Positions 1 to 5,389 of a stretch of 6,488 bases of DNA are shown piece by piece. Position 1 is the stretch's first letter; the number at the start of each line of letters is the position of its first letter. The notes under the pieces are model-generated. The model was not told where the DNA came from. It saw only the letters and a list, made by a program, of their open reading frames with translations, and searched no databases. The position numbers and the translations under genes are program-made. The stretch spans positions 1 through 6,488 of the forward strand of contig JAHFEP010000165.1 of NCBI GenBank assembly GCA_023248415.1, in the 5' to 3' direction. Source of the stretch: Nitrospirota bacterium. GTDB taxonomy: Bacteria; Nitrospirota; CAKKRA01; 9FT-COMBO-42-15.

Positions 1-10
1 AAACTATCCC

Positions 11-39
11 TTGTTTCAAGAGGCTGTTTTTAATATAAT
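11..39 (+). promoter_or_regulatory. Putative sigma-70-type promoter of hflX
   Basis: TTGTTT at 11-16 and a perfect TATAAT at 34-39 are separated by 17 bp, the optimal spacing. The -35 box matches the consensus only in its TTG. Transcription would start around 45-47, right at the ribosome binding site, giving a leader of only about ten to fifteen bases. The call rests on motif and position alone. In an AT-rich genome TATAAT also occurs by chance, but its place just ahead of hflX supports it. Confidence 0.42.
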
Positions 40-46
40 GATTAAA

Positions 47-52
47 AAGGAG
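47..52 (+). promoter_or_regulatory. Ribosome binding site of hflX
   Basis: AAGGAG is a strong Shine-Dalgarno match just ahead of the first HflX codons. The nearest ATG (56-58) lies only 3 nt downstream, which is tight, and it is in frame 2 while HflX is in frame 1. The in-frame codons at suitable distance are GTT (58) and ATC (61), neither a usual start. The site therefore shows that translation begins here, about 320 bases upstream of the first in-frame conventional start (TTG 382), although the exact initiation codon is unclear. Confidence 0.55.
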
Positions 53-60
53 ATAATGTT

Positions 61-1737
61 ATCAGACCACTTTTTGGAAATACAAACGGGCTCAAGGCGG
101 GTCTTGAGCAAAGGATTCAGCATATATATAGAAGAAGGATACCGCCTGAAAGGGTAATCACACCTGAGCTTGCAAGGTATCTGACTGAATTATCTTCTGA
201 GACAGGCAGGCAGATTGGCATACTCGTTGACAGAAAAGGGAATATCCAGTATGTAATCGTAGGCTCTGAGAAAGAACTTTTACTGCCTGATTTATCTGAC
301 TTTCGTCTCGGCAGAAAGAGGCTTCGCGGCGTCCGTTTAATTCATACACATCTTAAGGATGAACCTCTCTCACAGGACGACTTGACAGACCTTGCCATGC
401 TGCGGCTTGATATGATTGCTGCTATTGGTGTCTTAGAGAATGGCCTTCCCGGTAACATCTATTCAGCGCATCTTCTGCCGCCAAATCCAGATAAAAAGGT
501 TTATCAGGCAGATGAGCCTCTATCGTTTCACAGATACAATTTAGATTTTCAGGAATTTGTTTATTCATTGGAGGATGAACTATCTAAAAAGGCCATTGGC
601 TATGATGTCCGGGATAAAAGAGAGAGGGCAATACTTGTAAGCGCCTCAATAAAGAGCAAGGCAGAGCAGGAGGAGTCCCTTGAAGAATTAAAGGAGCTTG
701 CGCGTTCAGACGAGCTAATTGTGCTTGATACCATTGTCCAGAGGCCGCATCAGATAAATCCAAAATACCTTCTCGGAACAGGCAAGATAAAGGAGCTTAT
801 CATAACATCTTTACAGCTTGGCGCTGATATAATAATCTTTGACCAAAACCTTTCACCTGCACAGGTAAAGGCGCTCGGTGAGATAACAGAATTAAAGGTA
901 ATAGACAGGACTCAGCTTATCTTGGATATCTTTGCAAGAAGGGCGCACAGCAGGGAAGGCAAGGTTCAGGTTGAGCTTGCACAGCTTAAATATCTTTTGC
1001 CAAAGTTGTCAGAAAGGTCTACTGCTTTATCAAGATTAACTGGCGGAATCGGCGGAAGGGGCCCTGGCGAGACAAGGCTTGAGGTAGACAGGCGCCGTGT
1101 AAAAGACAGGATTTATAATCTTGAAAGAGAGCTTGAATCTTTAAACAAGGGAAGGAGCCAGAGGCGGAGCAGACGCAGGGAGGCAAAGATACCGATTGTC
1201 TCTATTGTTGGATACACAAATGCAGGGAAGTCCACTTTATTGAATGCGCTTACTAACAGTGATGTAATGACGCAGGACCTCCTATTTGCAACACTTGATA
1301 CATCAACAAGGAGGCTCAGGTTTCCGAGGGAGAGGGAGGTAATAATCACAGACACAGTAGGTTTTATAAAAGACCTGCCAAAGGATTTACTCACTGCCTT
1401 TCTTCCGACATTGGATGAGTTGAGGGATGCTGACCTGCTTCTGCATATTGTTGATATAAGCAATCCACGGTTTGAACAGCAGATAGAGGATGTAAACAAA
1501 ATATTAATGAGTCTTGAACTGGATAAGATTCCTCAACTTATGGTATTCAACAAGAAGGACAGGATAGAGCCCAAATTTGCAAAGGCTGTGGCAAAAAGAT
1601 ATAAAGGGGTTGCCATTTCTGCATTAGATACATCAACGTTGCCAGCGCTTCTTAATGCAATGGAGGGGTATTTGTGGCAAGCAGAATCTTTGCATCTACC
1701 ACAACAAGCCCCTGAGGATATACAATTACAGGATTAA
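61..1737 (+). CDS. hflX: GTPase HflX, ribosome-associated (start codon anomalous)
   Basis: HflX is a cytoplasmic GTPase of the Obg-HflX group that binds the 50S subunit and splits stalled ribosomes under stress. Frame 1 is open from 46. Numbering from codon 61 gives 558 residues. GNTNGLK at residue 6 onward, YRRRIPPERV and LIHTHLKDEPLS are typical of the long-form N-terminus. The HflX hallmark GGIGGRGPGETRLEVDRRR spans 328-346, followed by a basic, charged helix. The GTPase domain shows G1 GYTNAGKST (384-392), a G2 Thr in FATLDTSTR (T411), G3 DTVGF (431-435), G4 NKKD (497-500) and G5 SAL (520-522). Conserved sequence ends near YLW (537-539), and the 19-residue tail overlaps the convergent gene. 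No ATG, GTG or TTG exists in frame before TTG 382, yet the 107 codons ahead of it are clearly HflX. The real start therefore lies near 56-61, through a non-canonical codon or a one-base frameshift. A start at 382 would wrongly remove much of the N-terminal domain. The family assignment is very secure; the start is not. Confidence 0.93.
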   Translation: MRPLFGNTNGLKAGLEQRIQHIYRRRIPPERVITPELARYLTELSSETGRQIGILVDRKGNIQYVIVGSEKELLLPDLSDFRLGRKRLRGVRLIHTHLKDEPLSQDDLTDLAMLRLDMIAAIGVLENGLPGNIYSAHLLPPNPDKKVYQADEPLSFHRYNLDFQEFVYSLEDELSKKAIGYDVRDKRERAILVSASIKSKAEQEESLEELKELARSDELIVLDTIVQRPHQINPKYLLGTGKIKELIITSLQLGADIIIFDQNLSPAQVKALGEITELKVIDRTQLILDIFARRAHSREGKVQVELAQLKYLLPKLSERSTALSRLTGGIGGRGPGETRLEVDRRRVKDRIYNLERELESLNKGRSQRRSRRREAKIPIVSIVGYTNAGKSTLLNALTNSDVMTQDLLFATLDTSTRRLRFPREREVIITDTVGFIKDLPKDLLTAFLPTLDELRDADLLLHIVDISNPRFEQQIEDVNKILMSLELDKIPQLMVFNKKDRIEPKFAKAVAKRYKGVAISALDTSTLPALLNAMEGYLWQAESLHLPQQAPEDIQLQD

Positions 1738-3808
1738 GGTCTATCTCAGATATATCATTAACCCCATTTAAAAGTTCTGAAATAGTTATTATTGCCTTTG
1801 CAATAGCGTCAATATCAGCAGGCTGGCTCCCCCTGAAGCCTGTTAAAAGCGGATAACCCTTTATCTGTTTTATCATCTCCATTGCCTCATCCTTATTTAC
1901 TGGCGCAATGCCAAAGGATACATCCTTTAAAAGCTCAACAAATATTCCGCCAAGTCCGAACATCACTGAAGGTCCGAACTGTGCATCTCTTATGCCGCCA
2001 ATAATAATCTCTGTGCCTTTTTTAGCCGTCTCTTCAATCAGTACACCCTTAATCATTGCGCCATTCGCCTTTTTTGCAACATCCTCCATCATTGCATCAA
2101 AGGCTTTGTAAAGTTCTTCTTTGTTTTTGATATTCAGCTTCACGCCGCCGACATCGCTCTTGTGCAAAATATCAGGCGATACAATCTTCATTGCTACTGG
2201 CCAGCCTATTGTATTTGCTGCATGAAAGGCATCCTCTTTCTCCTGTGCAACAAAATGCTCAGGCACAGCAATGCCAATTGTCTTTAAAAGAGCCTTTGCC
2301 TCATCTTCAAGAAGGGGCCTGTCCCTGTTTGGAACTGCATCGTCTATGACAGACCTTGCCTTTTCAATAAATTCATTTTTAATGACATAAGAAGGCGCTC
2401 TGTTTGTATTCAGTGAATTAACAGACCTTCCCCGCTTCATCAATGCGCTAATCACCCTTATTGCCCTTTCAGGCGTGAAATATACAGGGATGCCTTTTTC
2501 TTCCACCTCTCGTTTTACAGCTATTGTCTCCTCGCCGGCAGTTGTGCAGACAACAACAGGCCTTCCGCTCTTCTTTGCCTTTTCAGCAATTATATCAAAG
2601 ATACCTTTTGTTAATCCCGGCACAGCAAGGTGTGCTACAACAACTACTGCATCAAAGAACGGGTTATTAATCAAACATTCTTTTAGAACCATCTCATATT
2701 CCTTGTCTGTGGTGCTTCCTGTCAAATCAAGGGGATTATTTATGCTGTAATATGGGGGAAGCATCTTTTTTAATCTATCTTTTAAATCCTCTGGAAATGG
2801 AGGAAGCTCAATCCCTTCCCTCGGAGCCAGATCTGCCATTACAACGCCAATGCCTCCTGCGCATGTTACAATCAAAAGTTTATTGCCCTTTGCAAAAGGC
2901 TGCATGGCAAGGCCCTTGGAATAATCATACATCTCTAAAAAATTAAATGCCTCAATAACACCGGCCTTTTTAAATGCTGCCTTATAAACCTCATACCTTC
3001 CTGCCAATGCGCCTGTATGCGATTTAACAGCAGCAATACCCTTATCAAACTTCCCAGCCTTGATTGCCACAACAGGCTTTTTCTGGCTGCAGAATCTCCC
3101 AGATTCAATAAACTCCCTGCCATCCTGAACAGACTCCATATACATGGCAACAACCTTTGTCTTCTCATCATCTGCTAAGTACCTTAAAAGTTCTATCTCG
3201 CCTACATCTGCGCGGTTGCCGTAATTCACGATTTTTGCCACGCCAACATCCTCAATAGGCGCAATGTCCCAGAAAAAACCTACAAACGAGCCGCTTTGCG
3301 AAAGAAGGGAGAGATTCCCGGGTTTTGTTTTTGCAATCTTTTCAAGCGGAAGGAAAAAAGTATTGAACTGTGTATGGTTGTCAATAACACCAAGGCAGTT
3401 GGGGCCGAGTATCCTTATGCCTGTTCTTTTTGCAATATCTTTTATCTCCTCCTCAAGCCTCTTTCCATTCTCCCCTGTTTCAGCAAAACCGCTGCTTGAG
3501 ATGATTACATTTTTTATTCCCTTCTCAACGTGGTCGGATAAGACCTTTGTGACAAAAGGCGCTGGGATTATAATAATAGAAAGGTCAACCATGTCAGGGA
3601 TGTCCAAAACAGAAGGATAACATTTATAACCAGAGAGGTTTTCATATTTTGGATTTACAGGATAGAGCTTTCCCTTGTACCCAAAGGCAGGCAGGTTTTT
3701 TAGAATAACGCCAGAAGGCTTCTTCTCATTTCCTGATGCGCCGACAATGGCAACAGACTTGGGATTGAAGAAGGCCTGCAAATCTTTTATGTTATATTTT
3801 TTATCCAT
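1652..3808 (-). CDS. ADP-forming acyl-CoA (acetate--CoA) ligase, fused alpha-beta form
   Basis: This 718-residue cytoplasmic enzyme should catalyse acyl-CoA + ADP + phosphate = acid + CoA + ATP, conserving energy from fermentation thioesters. Domains in order: CoA-binding Rossmann domain (about 8-145; SVAIVGASGNEKKPSG at 18-33), succinyl-CoA-ligase-like domain (about 160-300; SQSGSF at 170-175), a second ligase domain (about 305-460), and a C-terminal ATP-grasp domain (about 495-710). The alpha-type phosphohistidine is H264 in KSHTGALAG. The beta-side histidine known to relay phosphate in archaeal enzymes matches H549 in DILHKSDVGGV. Both being present suggests an active enzyme. There is no C-terminal GNAT domain, so it is not a PatZ-type protein acetyltransferase. 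The start ATG (3806-3808) has AGGGGG 10 nt upstream. It is the last of three co-directional genes, 52 bp after the aldehyde dehydrogenase, and its final codons overlap the end of hflX. Acyl preference (acetyl, isovaleryl, aryl) cannot be read from sequence; the neighbours favour acyl groups derived from amino acids. Confidence 0.93.
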   Translation of the reverse strand: MDKKYNIKDLQAFFNPKSVAIVGASGNEKKPSGVILKNLPAFGYKGKLYPVNPKYENLSGYKCYPSVLDIPDMVDLSIIIIPAPFVTKVLSDHVEKGIKNVIISSSGFAETGENGKRLEEEIKDIAKRTGIRILGPNCLGVIDNHTQFNTFFLPLEKIAKTKPGNLSLLSQSGSFVGFFWDIAPIEDVGVAKIVNYGNRADVGEIELLRYLADDEKTKVVAMYMESVQDGREFIESGRFCSQKKPVVAIKAGKFDKGIAAVKSHTGALAGRYEVYKAAFKKAGVIEAFNFLEMYDYSKGLAMQPFAKGNKLLIVTCAGGIGVVMADLAPREGIELPPFPEDLKDRLKKMLPPYYSINNPLDLTGSTTDKEYEMVLKECLINNPFFDAVVVVAHLAVPGLTKGIFDIIAEKAKKSGRPVVVCTTAGEETIAVKREVEEKGIPVYFTPERAIRVISALMKRGRSVNSLNTNRAPSYVIKNEFIEKARSVIDDAVPNRDRPLLEDEAKALLKTIGIAVPEHFVAQEKEDAFHAANTIGWPVAMKIVSPDILHKSDVGGVKLNIKNKEELYKAFDAMMEDVAKKANGAMIKGVLIEETAKKGTEIIIGGIRDAQFGPSVMFGLGGIFVELLKDVSFGIAPVNKDEAMEMIKQIKGYPLLTGFRGSQPADIDAIAKAIITISELLNGVNDISEIDLNPVIVYPQGLVVVDAKILLATNTPPLH

Positions 3809-3813
3809 ATTAT

Positions 3814-3850
3814 TTAATCCCCCTGTGCCCCCCTTTACTAAGGGGGGGGG
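3814..3850. repeat. GC-rich palindromic element between the aldehyde dehydrogenase and synthetase genes
   Basis: CCCCCCTT (3828-3835) and AAGGGGGG (3840-3847) form a perfect 8-bp inverted repeat around the loop TACT. A second C5 run (3819-3823) lies on one side, and the G run extends to nine bases (3842-3850). Read on the + strand the element translates as PPVPPFTKGGG, a signature I recognise from spurious ORFs over dispersed intergenic repeats in many bacteria. Neither strand has a T-tract after the hairpin, so it is not a standard intrinsic terminator. The element fills most of the 52-bp gap. Repeat identity is from memory of this pattern; copy number in this genome cannot be seen here. Confidence 0.65.
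3819..3824 (-). promoter_or_regulatory. Ribosome binding site of the acyl-CoA ligase
   Basis: On the - strand AGGGGG sits 10 nt before the ATG at 3806-3808. It is a G-only variant of the Shine-Dalgarno core and forms the outer edge of the palindromic element. In the mRNA the nine-C run from 3842-3850 could pair either with the nearer G6 or with this site, so initiation might be sensitive to folding. Confidence 0.5.
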
Positions 3851-3860
3851 AAGATAGGGG

Positions 3861-5282
3861 TTACAAATTAATCACCACTGTTTTCAAGTCCGTCATTTCC
3901 TCAATGGCATATCTTGGGCCCTCTCTGCCGATGCCGCTGTTTTTAACGCCGCCGTAGGGCATCATGTCTGCGCGATAAAGGGATGTGTCATTAATCATAA
4001 TCCCGCCGACCTTTATGCCTTTGATTGCCTTAAAGGCAATGTTTATATCCTTTGTAAATACTCCTGCCTGAAGTCCGTATTCAGAATCATTTACAATATC
4101 AATTGCCTCATCAATTGTATTATATGAAATCACAGATACAACAGGCGCAAACGCCTCAAAGCATACAATGCGCATTGTCCTTTCCACATCTGTTAATACA
4201 GCAGGCGTCACAACAGGGCCTTTTCTTTTTCCGCCGGTAAGCAGCTTAGCACCTCTCTTTACAGCCTCATTAATCCACTCCTCTGCCTTAATTGCAGCGT
4301 TTTCATTTATTAATGGCCCCACATCAGTTGTTTCATCCAATGGGTCGCCGACCTTAAGATTTTTTACAAGAGGGATAAGCTCAGAGAGGAATTTATCCAT
4401 TATGTCTTTATGAACAAGGAGCCTTTGCAAGGATATGCATATCTGGCCTGCATAAGCAAATCCTGCTCTTGCGCACGCAGAGGCAGATTTTTTTATATCC
4501 GCATCACTATGAACAATGGTCGCAGAATTTGAGCCGAGTTCAAGTATAACCCTTCTTAAGCCTGACGCCTCTTTAATCCTTTTGCCGACCTTTGGACTTC
4601 CTGTAAATGTGTAAAGTCCAATCCTCTGGTCAGACAGCAGCCATTCGCCAACTGTGCTTCCAGAGCCGAATACAATGTTCAAAAACCCCTTTGGCAGGCC
4701 CGCCTCAATAAGCGCCTTTGCAAGATTGATTGCAGAGAGTGGTGTAGAGCTTGCGGGCTTTAATACAACACTGTTTCCAGCAGCAATGGCAGGACCGATT
4801 TTGTGGCAGACAAGGTTCATTGGGAAATTAAAAGGTGAGATGGCACAGACAATGCCAATTGGCTCACGGATGGTAAAAGAGATGCGGTTTTCAGAGCCCT
4901 TTGCTGCTGCAACAGGTATCTCCTCGCCATGAATCCTCTTTGCCTCCTCTGCTGAATTAAGGAGTGTTGAGGCAGACCGCATGACCTCAAGCCTTGCATC
5001 CCTTATTGGCTTTCCTGCTTCAAGAGAGAGCGTTTTTGCAAATTCCTCTTTTTTCTCTGATATCAACTCGGAAGCCTTTTTCAGAATCTCGTATCTTTCA
5101 GAAGGCGTTAGCTTAATCTTCTTAAAGGCATTCTCTGCGCTTGTTACAGCATCTTTAACATCATCTTTAGACGCCTCCGAGACATGAGCAAGCAGGTTGG
5201 CATCAAAGGGTGCACGGACATCAAAATCTTTTTCTGTTCTTTTCCACTCTCCATTTATAAGCAGGCCATATTTCTCAGTCAT
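3861..5282 (-). CDS. Aldehyde dehydrogenase family protein, NAD(P)-dependent
   Basis: This is a full-length, soluble ALDH-superfamily enzyme of 473 residues that oxidises an aldehyde to the acid with NAD(P)+. Numbered from ATG 5280-5282, the Asn of the oxyanion hole is N152 in SPFNFPMN, the cofactor-binding Lys is K175 in VVLKP, and the Rossmann motif FTGSPKVG runs from 226. The general-base Glu is E248 in LELGSNS, the catalytic Cys is C282 in GQICIS, and E376 lies in FEAFAPVV. All expected catalytic residues are present. LELGSNSA in place of the common ELGGK or ELGGN, together with GQICISLQR, resembles the branch that includes lactaldehyde-type and PhpJ-type dehydrogenases. The substrate cannot be assigned. 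An ATG four codons upstream (5292-5294) is possible, but it lacks a Shine-Dalgarno site, while the chosen ATG has GGGGG 5 nt ahead. It lies 107 nt after the amino-acid dehydrogenase and 52 nt before the acyl-CoA ligase, so co-transcription and use of an amino-acid-derived aldehyde are likely. Confidence 0.92.
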   Translation of the reverse strand: MTEKYGLLINGEWKRTEKDFDVRAPFDANLLAHVSEASKDDVKDAVTSAENAFKKIKLTPSERYEILKKASELISEKKEEFAKTLSLEAGKPIRDARLEVMRSASTLLNSAEEAKRIHGEEIPVAAAKGSENRISFTIREPIGIVCAISPFNFPMNLVCHKIGPAIAAGNSVVLKPASSTPLSAINLAKALIEAGLPKGFLNIVFGSGSTVGEWLLSDQRIGLYTFTGSPKVGKRIKEASGLRRVILELGSNSATIVHSDADIKKSASACARAGFAYAGQICISLQRLLVHKDIMDKFLSELIPLVKNLKVGDPLDETTDVGPLINENAAIKAEEWINEAVKRGAKLLTGGKRKGPVVTPAVLTDVERTMRIVCFEAFAPVVSVISYNTIDEAIDIVNDSEYGLQAGVFTKDINIAFKAIKGIKVGGIMINDTSLYRADMMPYGGVKNSGIGREGPRYAIEEMTDLKTVVINL

Positions 5283-5389
5283 TGCTACCCCCATTTTTAC
5301 TTTTCAATGCAAAATGCAAAGTGCAAATTGAAAAATGTAGAAGTAAGAATAATTTTGCATTTTTCATTTTATTATTTTCATTTTTATTT
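5283..5389. repeat. AT-rich intergenic gap with TGCAAAN heptamer array and inverted repeat
   Basis: On the + strand, TGCAAAA (5308-5314), TGCAAAG (5315-5321) and TGCAAAT (5322-5328) are three head-to-tail copies of a 7-mer, followed by a degenerate TGAAAAA (5329-5335). AATGCAAAAT (5306-5315) is perfectly inverted as ATTTTGCATT (5352-5361), so the block can form a cruciform or hairpin with a 36-nt loop. The rest of the gap is A/T-rich. The pattern resembles dispersed intergenic repeats that give spurious NAKCK-type peptides in many environmental genomes. I see no convincing promoter or terminator here, so read-through between the two genes remains likely. Confidence 0.6.
5288..5292 (-). promoter_or_regulatory. 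Ribosome binding site deciding the aldehyde dehydrogenase start
   Basis: On the - strand GGGGG is followed by a 5-nt spacer (TAGCA) and ATG at 5282. The alternative ATG at 5294 overlaps this site and is preceded only by A-rich sequence without a G-rich box. This favours the shorter protein beginning MTEKYG. Confidence 0.5.

Noticed and set aside
2..157. Open frame 2 through the 5' end of hflX, with ATGs at 38 and 56
   Set aside because: Beyond about 76 its translation has no recognisable family features, whereas frame 1 over the same bases is clear HflX. Only its first few codons may matter, as the displaced hflX start.
1113..1499. 128-residue - strand ORF antisense to the GTPase domain of hflX
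   Set aside because: It mirrors the conserved G1-G3 region, is Ser/Leu-rich as antisense reading produces, and has no convincing start signal.
1738..1800. Terminator downstream of hflX
   Set aside because: Only a weak, short inverted repeat (TATCT/GATATA region) is seen, with no T-tract, and the DNA is coding for the ligase on the other strand.
3264..3620. 118-residue + strand ORF antisense to the acyl-CoA ligase, with hydrophobic stretches
   Set aside because: It lies wholly opposite the conserved CoA-binding and ligase domains, has no family features, and its hydrophobicity follows from the opposite-strand codons.
1652..3808. PatZ-like protein lysine acetyltransferase
   Set aside because: Those proteins fuse the same ligase-like domains to a GNAT domain. 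Here the protein ends with the ATP-grasp domain at 718 residues and keeps both phosphohistidines needed for ligase activity.
3828..3847. Intrinsic terminator between the aldehyde dehydrogenase and acyl-CoA ligase
   Set aside because: The hairpin is strong, but no T-rich tract follows it on either strand, so termination is not supported.
5275..5367. 30-codon - strand ORF ending 8 nt inside the aldehyde dehydrogenase gene, resembling a leader peptide
   Set aside because: It has no ribosome binding site and is composed almost entirely of the heptamer repeat and inverted repeat, so the ORF is best explained by the repeat.
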